A stretch of 64,000 bases of DNA from Anisakis pegreffii (Eukaryota > Nematoda > Chromadorea > Rhabditida > Anisakidae), in contig JAPYMA010003055.1 of NCBI GenBank assembly GCA_035041965.1, positions 92,711 through 156,710 of the forward strand, read 5' to 3'. Positions 12,133 through 25,563 of the stretch are shown piece by piece (within the stretch, counting starts at the first letter, position 1; each line of letters starts with the position of its first letter). Position numbers and translations under genes: made by a program. The notes under the pieces are model-generated. The model saw only the letters and a program-made list of their open reading frames with translations, had not been told where the DNA came from and searched no databases.

Positions 12133-13601
12133 TGCCATTCTATGCTTATGCTCTTCAAGCCATTAACTCAAATTGAATGCGCTTTCACACTCCCTTTTCA
12201 GCACCGTCAACACCAGTCATCTCCATTCATCCGCTTTCCAAAATCAAGCATCACCGTTCAGCTCATTTGTTCACTTTCTTACGCTAATGCTTTCGTCAGC
12301 GTAATCAACATCAATTCCTATCAGCTTAGAAGGCAGTTCTGCTTGAAGGTGCCACATTTAGCAACGAATTGCTTTCTCTCTCCCTTTGGAATATTCATAT
12401 ATATGGTCTATTTCCTAAAATACTTTTTTTCGATACTATTGTTTAGTTTTTATGAAGAAGTCCGTTATGTTCTAAGCGATGATGGCGCTATTAGATACCA
12501 ATAACGAATGAACTCTGTTATCGAACATCGTCTCTATCAGCTTTTTTGCTATTTGTCGCCTTATCCTCTAGGAAGTGGTAACTGAAGATGGACGGATGAT
12601 CAAAATTTTAGATGTTCGATGGAATAAGCATTAAAAACTTGACTAGTGCTATGGCCAATCAGTATTGTGACAAAGACGATGGCATCATTGTCAAGAGATT
12701 TCACTTCTCTCAGTCATCATTAGTGTTCTATTGTTTCCATTCTTCACACTTCCATTTCCAGTGCTCAAACGAGAGCGTTCGCCTGATATGTTGTCGGTTT
12801 CGTCAAAGCATTTTTAAACTCCACAAGCAATTCGATTAGTTTTGGCGTATCATCTGAACGAAGTTTATTTTTCATTTCATATCTATGATCGGTTCCAGCC
12901 TACTGAAATAATGAAGAAGCCTAGACAATGTCGGCAATATTTGATATCGACAGAAAAAAAATGCCTCATACAAAATGCTCGTATAGTTAATCGTCATCCA
13001 TTTTGTTGGCATGAAGCGTAGAAATATTACAGCCCATTAATATCGGCACAAAACCATTCTGTACTAACGACTCAATGAGAATATCATCGATCAGCGCGAT
13101 GAGCAAAGCCGTATGAAAAATTGGCTTAGCAATAAAACTTGCTCTTTCATTATTCATTCATAATACAACTTTGCTAGTCATGCAGTTTTCAACTCAACAT
13201 AACTGGTGGATTATAAATTATTCAACGACATTGTGAGGAAAATCTTCCATAGCTGTTCGAGGAAATAGAGCGGAAAATGGGTCGTATTGAACACATCCTC
13301 TTTTATACGACGACATTAATTAAATTAATCGCAGAATAAGCATTCGGCTCGTCTTGTTTGATTTTGTTCAAAACATAGCACATCACCATCACTATATCAT
13401 TAGTCCCTCACACCCATCGATAGGCTTCAATTCTAATGCGTGTACAAGTCAATAGTTCACATCCGTTTGCATACATTAGCAGCTTGCAGTGTTTGCATTT
13501 CCGGTAATCATCACTGCAGCGAACAATAGCCAATTGCGATAAAATATGCATCAACAATTTTCTTAGGATCTTGTTGAGTGGAACTATCTTGCTTCATTCA
13601 T
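12133..13601. other. Intergenic, nothing recognised
   Basis: Open frames at 12142-12504 and 12612-12839 (+) have no splice context, domain or compositional support and are probably accidental. Confidence 0.4.
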
Positions 13602-14097
13602 TCATTCCTCCAGCGACCACATCAAATGCTGCATTAATATAGCGATTGCGACGGCACTTAATACCCATTGATTTAGTGGCCACTTGTCAGCAATACTCTT
13701 AAAAGCTTTTAAACTTGTCACGAACTGTTGACTTTCATCTCGACGGTAGGAATCATGTTCTAAAGGGTGGCAGAAAGTAGTTAAACTCAACAGTGAAGTA
13801 GCAACACTTCCTTATCATTGTTTCAACGTCATTTCGCAGTTCCCGAAATAATGTTTCATTGGAAATTAACATTCACCAATCTCTCTGGCGAGTGAGGATT
13901 TGACATTCGCAGCTCGAAAAGTTTCTCTCACAATCGGCAACTTCCTGGAAAATCATTTGTTCCGCACTTCCGCGTTGGTTAACGGCAACACGTGCTGCCG
14001 CACTCATGCTATTTCCGAGTTTACATGCAATTTTCAATGCAATAATCACACACAAGATCAAAAATTGATCACGGAATCCAGTTGCCGTAATGCTCAT
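13602..14097 (-). CDS. Candidate small membrane or secreted protein, 134 aa
   Basis: Two exons are proposed: 14097-13877 (ATG to a GTGAATG donor, phase 2) and 13785-13602 (after CACTGTTGAG, ending TGA), with a 91-bp intron. The product starts with a signal-peptide-like stretch (FLILCVIIALKIACKLG), carries a small cysteine cluster (CERNFSSCEC), and ends with a hydrophobic segment (WVLSAVAIAILMQHLMW) and a short polar tail. That layout would suit a tail-anchored or GPI-anchored small protein. Caution: the acceptor lacks a good pyrimidine tract, and the plus strand over exon 1 is also open and is followed by a consensus donor (GTAAGTG at 14109), so the strand is not secure. Confidence 0.33.
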
Positions 14098-14109
14098 CTT
14101 CAACTATAG

Positions 14110-17100
14110 GTAAGTGATAAACCGACAACGATTTTTCTTCAACAATGATAGCATGGAGGAGGATTGCAAAGCACTGAGCTCAGATGCGATCAGATAGTAG
14201 TTCAGCACAGCATCTTTGGAACTAAGCACGTTCTCCCACTGGATGGATATTTTAGCCACGAAAATGCCTTGATTGGATTAGAAGAAAGCTTGCTTGGGTG
14301 CTAGTGCGCCTGAAACACGTGTTTGCTTTCACTTCTTAAAGGCAATTGGTTGTTGCGGTCTTGCGCACAGAACTTTGTTACATACATTATAATGCAAATA
14401 AATTTTATTAGTATTATTTTAATTATGACGGTGAATCGATGCAGCTGAGTGAACATTATCTTACAACACTACAGCCCGTAAGAGGTGCTCTTTCGACGGC
14501 TGAAAATGTTCATGTCGAAGCGTTGAAGTGAACCAATATATAGTATGCAGTAATCGGATGACCTTTATGATTAATAATAGGAATCATTGAGGTCTAGTGA
14601 AATGAATCAAACAATTTTCGTGAAAATTTACCACGAAGGCGCATTTTCCTGCTCTCAATTTCAACTTCAGATCTGTTCACCTCTTAGCTAGCTTTGGTCA
14701 CTGAATACGACTGAATGCATCTGACAGCGTAATAAATGCTTTTGAAAGAGCAATAAATGGGTTCGTATTACAATTAAAAAGGATATTCGAGATTGCGTGT
14801 ACCACGTCAATTTTGATACATCTATCAATCATATTCATGATCCAGAACCAACGATTTTTATGATACTGAACGATAACAATCATTTTTCAGCCAGCAACTG
14901 TCAATTTTACTTTTTTTGTCACGTTTATAAGCGAGTTCTGAGAATATTAAGTCATGAAATTTAACCTAAAAGACGCGTTTTGAGATAGACGGTGCTCAAA
15001 CAATTCAGAGAGTTTCTAACTGAACTGCTCGAGCATCTTATCGTTAGTGAATTACAGTGAGGTTTGATCATTTGCAATGATATTCTGGGTGTTACTCTTG
15101 CGATTTAGCGACCTCATAGGCATAAATTCGAGCTTGTGGGTGGAGTTGTGTTGGTTGTTTGAAGAAGATGGTGCATGAAGGCGTTATTCAGAAACGATTC
15201 GTTCGTTCATCGAGTGGAATGACAGTGAAATGACGCCTGACGAGCATCACGCTTTCATTCATGCGTTCATTCTTGAATCGCATCACTGAGCTTCCTCACA
15301 ACACTCTCATGTGCAAATAATCATTCAGTTCACTCCAGTGAATAATTGTTGCTGAATTCACTATGTTGATGTTGAATGCACTCTGTTGATGCAAATTATT
15401 CGATGAACTCACGCTTCAATACTGTTCTAACAAATAGTATTCTAGCGAATTTCCAGCATTATTGTATCGTCGCTTCATTCGGTTAATTTGTCTCTGACTC
15501 AACGCTGTGAAGTGGTGTGTGTGGTTCGAGAACGGCTACAGTGCACGCGTCAAGTTAACTGATAGAATCTGATGCACAGCTCAAGAATCGCGCAATTTGC
15601 ACGACGAAAATATGCACGTCCGTTGTCCGTGGACGGAAAGCGTCTCATCTCATCCGTGTATTCCGGTTGGTTTACTTGACTGGCCATTCATTACAATGAC
15701 TATTCGGTCGCGTTTCGGGTTGTCATGAGTCCACTAAAACTGCAACATTGTTTGCGTATCGCTTCTTATTGCATTGATCATTAGATTCAGTAGACTTACA
15801 CCACTACTGGTCACAACATTAGCGCTCTAGTAAACATTTGTCGCATTTGTTGATATAATCAGTGTTGACCCTCCTTCCATGTGACATTAGAAATTTTCGA
15901 CTGCAACAATGCTACTGGTCGAAAACCGTTTTCAATGCGCTCCGTCAACAAATCATTGCGCATCTCTTCACCATTTCCACTTCTGCCATATTTCGACCAT
16001 CATTCAATCGCTCAAAAATGTTGCAATCAGTAACCACAAATGCAAACTCATGCTGCTCTGCCATGCCCCAACATTATAACTGCTCGTCAAGTTCGCGAAG
16101 TGTTTCATTGCAATTGCAAAATTTACCTTCAATTCTAGCTTTGTGCACATTTTTCGTCGTACTGTTTGCATTCTTGCGATCATATTTTTGAATTGTTTCC
16201 GAACTAGAGTTTTATGATGTTTTAATGACAGAGTTTGGGTGCTCTGAATAGCATTTGAACAACTGAATGCAGTTCAGTCATGATGAGAGGAAGGTTCCTA
16301 GTTGGAACGGGTTCTTGACGAATTTTGTCCAGGTTCTGAATTCGCTGGATGTATGTATATCTCGCAGATGTTCCGAGATTCAACTGAAGCAACAAAGTAA
16401 TTTTTCACTCCCGAACATTTGACTGAATCGTTCGGTTAGTATGTTTAGAGGTTGATCATTGTGTGCATGTTTCTGAACGACAGGTTCTTATTATCTTTCA
16501 CCATTTGTATTCTTTGAAATGTTCTAATGTTTTTTTCGAACATACAGTTGAAGAAGTTTATCGTTTACTTACTTAAGAATTCAATTCATATATTCTAAGC
16601 ACAAATTTCTCCAATTCCTGTCCACATCAATTAATTTGGTTGTCTTTGAAAGCGATGAAACGAAAACATTTTCATTTCATTAAATTGCATTGAGGATCGA
16701 TCGCTGTATGTTGATGATAATACTAATCAATGCTAATTCTGTTACCGGTCATCGTCTGTTCGAAAATGTTTCAAAAAAGTTTTCGGTTTGATTGTCATGG
16801 AGCATAATTCAATTTGTCTGTTTATTCGTATCCCATTCCGCCAGAACTTACCAAGTAGTCAATTCCACTGTTAATCCATCTTTTTTTTGGCACAGAATTT
16901 GGCATTCATTTGGAATGTTGATTCGATTGATGAAACCCAAAAAAGACGCTAAAAAGCTTCTTTTAGTTTTTTGTATCAGATGAGTTGCCCGCGAATGTCC
17001 TTCAAAGTCCTCACAATCCTTCAAAATCAACCTTTTGACAGATCCAATTTTAGAAATTCATGAAACTACGCAGAATAAATGTAGCATATCCTCACTATCC

Positions 17101-17435
17101 TACTGAGTTTCTCTATCCTTGCTCATTCGAATCGAAAAACATCACAAAGTTTTTAGTCGAACTGAATATTTGACAGAATTATGCATTTCGTCTCTTCGAA
17201 ATGTGAAATTGTTCGAAGTGACAATCTTTTCATTATTTCAATTCATACTCAATCAAAACATTTCGTGTTCATTTCAAATACAAATCATGCGTTCAATGCT
17301 TTTTCAGAAAACTTCAGCATATAGTTTGACGCATTTTCGATGCTGCATTAGTCTTGCTGTTGAAAAAAAAAGCAGTGAGACTTATTACTTCGGCCTATGA
17401 GCGGTCTTTTTAACCGGTATTTTTTGGTGTTAATA
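14110..17435. other. Mostly non-coding; ambiguous open stretch at 15.5-16.2 kb
   Basis: At 15590-15730 and 15887-16191 more than one plus-strand frame stays open, with somewhat higher GC and many Cys codons. One frame at 15862-16191 ends in a C-terminal hydrophobic run (LALCTFFVVLFAFL) preceded by CCSAMPQHYNC, faintly like the tail of a Ly6-type protein. No consistent set of exons could be built, so no gene is called. Confidence 0.25.
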
Positions 17436-17803
17436 GACCGAATTCCTTCTTGATCCCCAAGGGCTCTGTCATTCTCTCTTTGCTCATCGCGACATTCCCG
17501 TGTTTCATGCGATGCCTTAATGCACAGTAAGTTTTTGTACGAGGTTTTGTTCGGCATCACTCGAGCAGATTGTCGTTTCCGATATTCGAAGCCTTGTCGT
17601 GATGAGAATGTGAAGTATCTTCATACAGACAACTTAAATTTCAACATTTACATATTGCGAAGTCATCAATTTCTCAGGAATCCTCCTGATTATAACATCA
17701 GTAGATAGTCTGTTGAACTACTGAATCATTTCGACGGTTTCATTAATCTTGCCCGGTTAGTATAAACATCTCGAAGTTCAACAGGATCCCTCTCATCTAC
17801 CAC

Positions 17804-18174
17804 TTGACAGTTCCATTTGTTCCTATTGGACCCATATGTAAAAATCATTTGGAGATTGAAATAAGACATTTCATTGATGCTGGTATGAAATCAATTAGTT
17901 TCCTGAACTCGTAAAAGTCATTAATTTTGATAGCCTTGAGCAAGCAATCAGTCATCGACTTTTAAGTTGGACTTTATGTTGACAGCTGTTTGACAGTCCC
18001 ATTTGTTCCTACTGGACCCATATGTAAAAATCATTTAGAGATTGAAATAAAACATTTCATTGATGCCGGTATGAAATCAATTAGTTTCCTGAACTCATAA
18101 AAGTCACTAATTTTGATAGCCTTGAACAAGCAATCAGTCATCGACTTTTAAGTTGGACTTTATGTTGACAGCTG
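17804..18174. repeat. Tandem duplication of 186 bp
   Basis: Two adjacent copies (17804-17989 and 17990-18174) both run from TTGACAGT.CCATTTGTTCCT to TTTATGTTGACAGCTG. They differ at only a handful of positions, so the duplication is recent. No coding frame spans it. Confidence 0.95.
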
Positions 18175-18346
18175 ATCCACTCTTGAGAGCATTCAATGGC
18201 AAGGTTTTTGTTTTGTTTTTTTTGCATTGAATTCGAGTCGTATGGCTTACATCGCAACAGAAAGTTTTCATCGCTCCTCTTTAACTTAACATGGTTTTGG
18301 TTAACAAGACTGACAGCTGACTACTCAAGTCCACAATCCACAGCGT

Positions 18347-18550
18347 TGCTCCTATATGAAAGATTCACTCTTCTTCTATCACATTCGAGAGTTTCTCGTT
18401 CCAATTCTTGCCACAATCGTCAAGTATGATGAAAAAACTTTGCAATATCAAAAAAATACAGAAAAATGCATACTTTCGATGTCAAAAAATGCCAATGAGC
18501 CAACAGTGAGGGACTATCAAATGAATACATCTGACGATCCTTGTGTGTAG
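18347..18550 (+). CDS. Candidate terminal exon, unknown protein
   Basis: After the acceptor CACAATCCACAG the frame reads RCSYMKDSLFFYHIREFLV and continues through a Lys/Glu-containing stretch (TIVKYDEKTLQYQKNTEKC) to a TAG at 18550. The composition is protein-like and the acceptor is acceptable. No upstream exon was tied to it and no family is recognised. It could be chance. Confidence 0.25.
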   Translation, partial: CSYMKDSLFFYHIREFLVPILATIVKYDEKTLQYQKNTEKCILSMSKNANEPTVRDYQMNTSDDPCV

Positions 18551-20538
18551 CTGCTTGACGTACTTAGAATTTTATAGGTTCAGAATACGAACTTAACTGA
18601 AAAGTACAAGTTGACACAATTCACTGAATGAAATTGTATGGTATAAGATAATGAACCGATGGAGAGAACGATAAAATACCCTTCTCAAAGATGACTATAA
18701 CCCATCACGTTTTGCAATTTATCAAAATGGATTGAATGCAACAATATTGGGTGACACTTGCTAATTCATTTCACGCTTTATTATGATATCTCTGAACTTC
18801 ATGCAACACTCATGCTTCCTTTATCGCACTTCATTCTTGAAGTATTCCCACAGCAACCACTTGTCATAGGGATGCATCTCTAACGAACTAATCAAAGGGG
18901 ATCAAAAAAAAATTGTTAACTGGTATTGTAATATCAAATGTGGATAAGTCTATGATTGAGTACGAGCTCACTAACGGATGTGGTTGAAGCATATTCCTAA
19001 GGGAGTACAAGTCAATTGAAATGGAAGCTGCTAGACAGCATCATATTCGAGCGAAAAATTTGATTCACTTCACTAGTCTTTTGGTCTGAATGGCTGATGG
19101 CAGCAATTCATTTGGAATTCTCGGAGCATGCCTGGAACAGCTGAAGCATTTAATGTTTAAGACATGTCGCATTTGCAATCAGGCACAGATGTGCGACTAT
19201 GAATGCGAAATGTTTGTTTTTGATTGCGCATACAAATTAATTTTGCTGAATACGACCTTCATCGAAATGATTGTTCTCCATACTTCTCACAGCAGTTTGA
19301 GAGAGTTTGCAAAAGTAGAACATAAAATGGCTGGATTTCTCGGAGTTTCGCTCATTCATTCCTGTTTATCCACCACTGGGATATCGTAGTAGCACTACAA
19401 TCTTGCATCGAATAGCTTGCGCATAAGCAGTGAGACATGAATTTCGATGCTGCTCTGTCATTATAACTTTGATTTAAATTTATCCTTAAAAAATAGCGTA
19501 AAGTTTAATCATTCGAATGCAATTGCGCATATTGTTCGGGGAGCATCTCGATGCAGAGTTTGCTTACTTTTGGGCCAACTGATTCTGATGTTAAGATCTA
19601 ACGAAATGCGTTCGTTTCACTCGGTGATCACAGAGCGTTTCAGTCAAATGCTCTTGTGCATGACTGAACCCGCAATTCGAAGGCTTCACTCATACGAACG
19701 CAGTGAAAATACGTACTCTGCCTTGCATAAAAGTTTGCTTCAGTAGATAGAGCCTAATGGATGAACAGTGCGATTTCACTCGCTTGAACAAGCAAACATC
19801 GATTGATAAATTGTACATGATATCCGTTTGTTATATCAGAGCGCATTTGACAATTTATTTTGCGTAACATCACAGTTTTGCAATGCTTTCTCAATGATAA
19901 AAATGATTATTTCTATTTCTATCCATTGCTTTTCAAGCCACACCAAACGAATAATTCTATTTGCTGTAATTTTTTCATGTTCCAGATAGCACAAAAATAT
20001 CTAAAAATGAATCGAAAAAAACTATTCAATTGTTAGTTTTTGCTCGATTTAGCCAAGTTGTTTAGGAAGAATGAGTCTTTTTTGCGTGAGATAACGAAAT
20101 TCTGAGCTATTCAGTCAAAGATCACTATAGTATAGCGTTGAATTGCAGTGTGTTTTTGCTTTTTTTTCCATCAAGTGAATTGCTCAAATACTGATTGTAA
20201 GCTTCGAGGAATTGTCAACAACACATCTCTACTACTATTTCATTTCCTCTTCTGATTCTCCATTTTTCACTCATGATTTGGTTGAGTTCGTTTGGTCCAA
20301 ACTGCCTAATGGAACCGTTCTCGGGGAATATCACTACCGCATATGCTTAACAAATTGATCATCAACATGTTTGACAAATATATAATATACAAGCCTTAAT
20401 AAATGGAACTTGTTCATTTCACTCATGTAAATGGACTGAAGTATCAAGCACCCAAAATGCAGAAAATTGACCACACTTTTAGATCGCGAACAATTGCAGG
20501 CATTCATGAAATTATGCTTTTGAGGTCGAGTGCTGATA
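18551..20538. other. Upstream region of the globin gene
   Basis: Open frames at 19090-19389 and 19447-19746 (+) lack splice context or known domains. No core promoter motif could be recognised with confidence. Confidence 0.4.
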
Positions 20539-23500
20539 ATGGATAGTACTCAGGTAGCGGCCATTACAAACGCGTGGGAGTCAATACCGAACAAATTTGA
20601 TGTTTTCCAGAGGCTCTTCGTACGACTCTTTGTGGTTAGTTTCAAATGCTATTTATTGACCACAACATCATCATACACACACGAACTCAATTTCCTTCCC
20701 ATTTCCGTAGAATCTTAAGCAATGTTCGTATATGATCTATCACAAGCTTAAAGAATGAGCCAGTTAATATGATGCTGTCAATCCCATCATTCAACACATC
20801 ATATGTTGCAATGGAATGAGTTTCGAAAATGTTTCCACCGTTTCAACGTCCCAACCAGCAATACGCTTATCGCATGCTGATATTTACGAGGGTCTCTTCA
20901 AGCAATAGTGGATTGCTGCTGTCACCGAGAAATGCTTTCTCCATCTTTTCTAGATCGGCGATACCTCCAATCCGCCTAAAAGCCATGCCGAATAGTTCTC
21001 TTGCTCTAGAAGCTCTCCGGAAAATAATGTTTCCTTTGGATTTCTCCAACAAAAAATTTTTTAAATCACTTTCGATGGCTCCATGCTGTCTCAAGGTTTA
21101 AAAGTTTGTGGAGCTCTGCACTCGGGAATAAAGCAAATGTCTGTTAATATTTCCATTGAATTCATCTTTTGCTCCCTAGTAATTGAATGAGGCAATGACA
21201 ATTTTGCCAGTCTTCGACTAAATGACAAACGAAATAAAGTTTTAAATAAGTGTGCATCGGAAATTAGAGGGACACATTGCCGCAGCCACAATGATAACAT
21301 TCAAAATGTGCTCTTCAAAAGCTCGACCGGACATTCTCTATAAACTTGCATGATACCGCATTATAATGCAATTCAAATGCAATTGATGAATGAAGATTCC
21401 TCAGCGAATCAGTCGAATACATGTCCGAAACGGGTGGAATCTGCTTGATTGATCGCCTGTTTCATCAACTTAATTCGTTTTTATGTGCCCCTCATTGACG
21501 CTTTGATGAATGATCGTTTCGAAACATCAAAAAGTTCGCTTGTTCAAGATTGAATAACTGCATCGATTTGTTTTGCGGTGTTTTCCCTAAGGATGCGTAA
21601 TAAAATAATGCCGTAGACTGAATAAATTTCAGATAGAAGAAATTTGGGGCAGATTCGGCAATCTCTGATGCTTTTTCCGACTTTCAATTTATCAACTACT
21701 CTTTGTTATGGGGTTCCATTTACATCTCAAATTACCTCTTTGTAAAATAGCACATAATACGGCTTTCAGTACGAGGATCAAGAATTTGCCGTTCATTTCG
21801 ACTTACAAGATCTGCCAGAGGAAGAACTGATGCAACATCGAAATTTCCGGACGCATGTTTGCAAATTCCAACGTTTCATCGCAACAGTGGTTGATTTGCT
21901 TCCAAAAGCGAATCGAAACGACGAACTCATACAGATTATAAGGTATCAATTGCATAACTCTTTACGGCTCTTCGAAGCTTTTGATTTCATGATTGCAGAG
22001 CTCTTCGGAATATATGTGTATGGTCGCTGAAACCCACCAAGAGTCACGTCTTTCCAATCTAAATGCTTTGCCTGAAGATCACCGAAATAGAAAGATATCT
22101 CACGACTCTTTACTCTTTTCAATCGACTGTAATTGTCGAAGGATTTAAATAAACTTTTAAAGTTTAGAGATTTGATGAATCCTTTCTGTCACAGCAAAGT
22201 TGAAATGCTTTAGTAGATTTGTGTCGACGGTTTTTGCGTAACCATGCTCGGGGCATCAATTGCAATTGACAGACGTTTTGTTTAGCAAGATAAACGCCAC
22301 TTCGACTAGTCTTTGCTTGAGTGACATGTTCTCTTAATTTAGATCAAATTCGCATTCATCAATCATGACCACATCAGAACTTCGCTCTATATTTAGCTGC
22401 ACATCCTGTTGTACTCACTCTTCGTTATGAACAAGGCACTCTGGCTGATAGAATCAGCCAGTTTGGTGGATTGATAGTGCCCGCATAGATTTAGCTATGC
22501 TATAGATGTTTCGCTGGAAATAGATCTAGATATACAGATATGTTGATAGTGCCAATGCAGATATGTTATAGACGTGTTCCGATGAGTAGTGGAAGTTAAC
22601 GCGTGCAATATCACATGCAATATTGCCATTTTTCACACGAATAATTGGGCTTTCCACTGAAATTTATTTCTACTAATAAAGTGTCTTATTGACGGCTACT
22701 CAGCTGTAAAGGCAGATGGATTCGCTTAATTACGCAGTGGCTGTTCCAGCTATTTTGTTGTTGCGCTTTTCAGAATGGTCGGTCGACAACACTGTAATAT
22801 AAGAACGATGAGTTTTACGGCCGAAAAGTGGCTTGTGTTCAAAAAGGTTTTGATCTCAGTTCTTTGCAACGATCTCACTCAGGTTCGATTCCTTTCCTCA
22901 ATCAACTTTCATCTCAATTATTCGCTACATAAACAGTTAATTTTGTGATAGTGCAAATTCTCAAGTGTTGTAATCAACAGCAAGACAAACTCTTCAATAT
23001 TACATCCGACATCATTTATGTGTTCCTCATAAAACGAATTATTTCCCTTTTCGACATTGTTGAAAACTACGATTCCCTGTAGCAGTATATGATCATATTT
23101 CCTGATGAAACCTCACTATTCAAATAACACTGGTTTCAACCACAATTGCTTCATAGTAATGAAAAAACTCCAACCATCGTAGAGCAGGAGGCGAGAATTT
23201 TCAGTGAACAGTGAGTGTTCATTTAATAGACATTCACATTTGAAAAATAGGCATAGATTCGAACTAATTTCTGAATAAAAATTTTTCACTTAAGGGTAAG
23301 TTGTATGAATGCTGGAGTCGGCTGGTCAGTTTCCTGATCTACGAAATGAAAGATGCTTACCTCGATTACGTTAGTTTTGCAATGTCTGGTACCTTAGTGG
23401 CCTTGTGAATTAATCCCCTCACCCCATCAAATGATTTTTCGAAGATAATGCAATGAAACAGTTGGAAAAAAGCAATTTTAGCATGTGTCCTAAGCAACAT

Positions 23501-23671
23501 TTCACTGTTCCAATCAAAAACCGAGTCTATAATATGAATCGAATCTTTCAGATCCGACATGCTCGTTCGAATTCCTGTCCTCATATACCAGAAGCGATAA
23601 CGTTTTTCAGCGTGAAGAGGTTACCATCGGGCGATGGAGATGAGAAGGTGGATTTGAGTGAAAAACACTGA
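20539..23671 (+). CDS. Globin, five exons, 190 aa
   Basis: Haem-binding globin. Exons 20539-20634, 21770-21942, 22774-22882, 23295-23369 and 23552-23671 join in frame (phases 0, 2, 0, 0) from ATG to TGA. Landmarks: A-helix Trp13 (AITNAWESI), the B helix ending FVRLF, a CD-corner Phe at about 42 (AVHF), a distal His at about 61 (FRTHV), a proximal His at about 96 in GRQHC at the start of exon 3, the G helix (EKWLVFKKVLISVL) and the H helix (YECWSRLVSFLIYEM). The E7-F8 spacing of 35 residues is longer than in myoglobin. A polar tail of about 40 residues follows helix H and ends KVDLSEKH. There is no signal peptide, so the protein is probably intracellular. Family known; function (oxygen, NO, redox) not inferable. 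The start gives a normal-length A helix; a further 5' exon is not excluded. Confidence 0.85.
20867..21110 (-). other. Antisense open frame inside globin intron 1
   Basis: A minus-strand frame of about 75 codons with an amphipathic, protein-like composition (FRRASRARELFGMAFRRIGG) ends in a stop at 20867. The opposite strand is open here as well. No companion exon was found, so it may be chance, a nested gene fragment, or a remnant. Confidence 0.2.
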
Positions 23672-25563
23672 CGGGGATACTAAGACTACTTTCTTATGTT
23701 TTTTCAAGTCAACTGCTTGTTGATGTCTCTTTTCGAGCGTATTTTGAAGTTCTGACATGACCTTCATTAGGATACGCTTTGTCCAAAATGGAATTTCTGC
23801 AATAAGTGACTTCAACCGTGCCAGCTCGGTGGACTTATTCTGTATTACTGTCGTTGGAGTGAATTCATAAATTCGGAAACAAGCAGAAAACACTGAATGT
23901 ATCGGGTTATGATGTGACCGAATTTAGAGTAACGTGCAAAATATTGCTGATTAGTATATATTGCATGATAACTTGTGGCCATTAGCATATAAAATGAACT
24001 GTTGAAAAATTCAAAGAAAAAAGTCAGAAAAAAAACAGCAAAATGATAGCTCGGGTTTTGTGGTTGGAATTTGTCTCTCTTACATTCATCTAAAGTCATT
24101 TGCTACTCACAGAAACACTTCTCGTGCAAAATGCCTGTACTTTTTGTAATTGCTCTTTTTTGTTGATTTTTAAGAATAACTTTAGCAATGAAGATGCAGA
24201 AATCTCTTTTAAAATAGTTTTACGATAGTGTGAAATACAAAAAAACAAAAATTTGATTTCAAGTTCATGTGCTCATCAATGTGAAATTCATTCAATTTTT
24301 ATGATCAGTTTTCGACACTGTCTCTGTCATAAATTATTGCGAGTGATTGCGGTATTTTGCAGGAATTGATGATATATGATAAAGCTCAAGTATTTTTTGT
24401 GTTTGTTTCAATTGTTTAACAGATTGGGTGGACGCATGGACGGATAGTTGACATACCACACATGATTCATTGTTGGATAATTTTTAATGTTCAGCTTACA
24501 TTCATATTTCAATTTTTTTGTGAAATTACTCGTAAATTTCAATCCTTTTTTGAACGGAGTAATTGATGCACTTATGCGATCAAACAGTCGCCAACTGTCT
24601 TAAGAGGACGTTAGACATTTTATTGGGAAGAAATTACCATAAATTATTGAATCGTTGAAGAGACACAAAGAACGTCTATTGGGTTAATATGCTGTTTAGT
24701 TGAATTTGTGTGCAAATGAACTTTCAGTGAAAAATTATTCGTCCATTGGCCATTGTTTTTTTTTTCATTCCTTTATTATTTGTGGTGGCGAATTTTTCCA
24801 ACATTCATCACATTCTACAGCTGATGAGCAAATGTTATTCTGTCACTTTTCACAAGCACTTAAAGTTTCGCCGTTTTCAGATGTTACAATGAACATTGTT
24901 ATGACTGGTGGAGTGTTATTCACATTTTTGAAAGGATTTCTCATTTAATAAACACCGACAACGCATATGTTTCTTACAGAAAATCGAATAAAAATCCGCG
25001 GTCCGAGTGGTATTCAATGGAGACTTGTAAATCATTTTGTTTACGAATGCGATTTAGCACTATCGACAATCTAACGCAATGTCTCATATCATCTGATAAA
25101 CAAACATATATACATACTGAAGGGAATGTCGATTCAAAACATTTTCAAAAAACGCTAGATAGTGTTTTTGCCCCAAATAAAGCCAAATGAATTGTCGAAA
25201 TCCTTCCTTGAACTTCGATCATTGCCTTCAAAAATCATCAACACATAATAAGTTAACATGGAACGCAAGCAATATACGGAATGCGCGACCTTCTGGAATG
25301 CTAAACTTTGAATTGGCATTGCAGCAGAGTTCAATCGTGGATATGTTATACCATTAACGTTAAACAGTGCCGATAACAAAATTCATCAGTGATGTAATCA
25401 TATTAGCAATTTATACATACAACATTAACAATGAATTCTCATTAACATTCGGCTAACAATTGAAGCAAACTGCAATGAGATAATAAATATGACTGTAATA
25501 AATCTGTACAACCAATCAAACGGTGCTGATAATTGCTCATCTTTTTAGATCATTGTTGGGTGG
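23672..25563. other. Intergenic between globin and Kunitz genes
   Basis: The two genes converge tail to tail across this stretch. The minus-strand frame at 23621-23893 overlaps globin exon 5 and is treated as its shadow. Nothing else is supported. Confidence 0.45.

Noticed and set aside
22880..22895. GGTTCGATTCC, identical to a tRNA B-box
   Set aside because: The flanking bases do not form T-arm or acceptor stems and no matching A-box lies at the right distance. The sequence is the exon 3/intron boundary of the globin gene.
23621..23893. Minus-strand frame of 90 codons, Lys/Leu-rich
   Set aside because: It overlaps the last globin exon on the other strand; the globin reading has consistent splice phases from start to stop.
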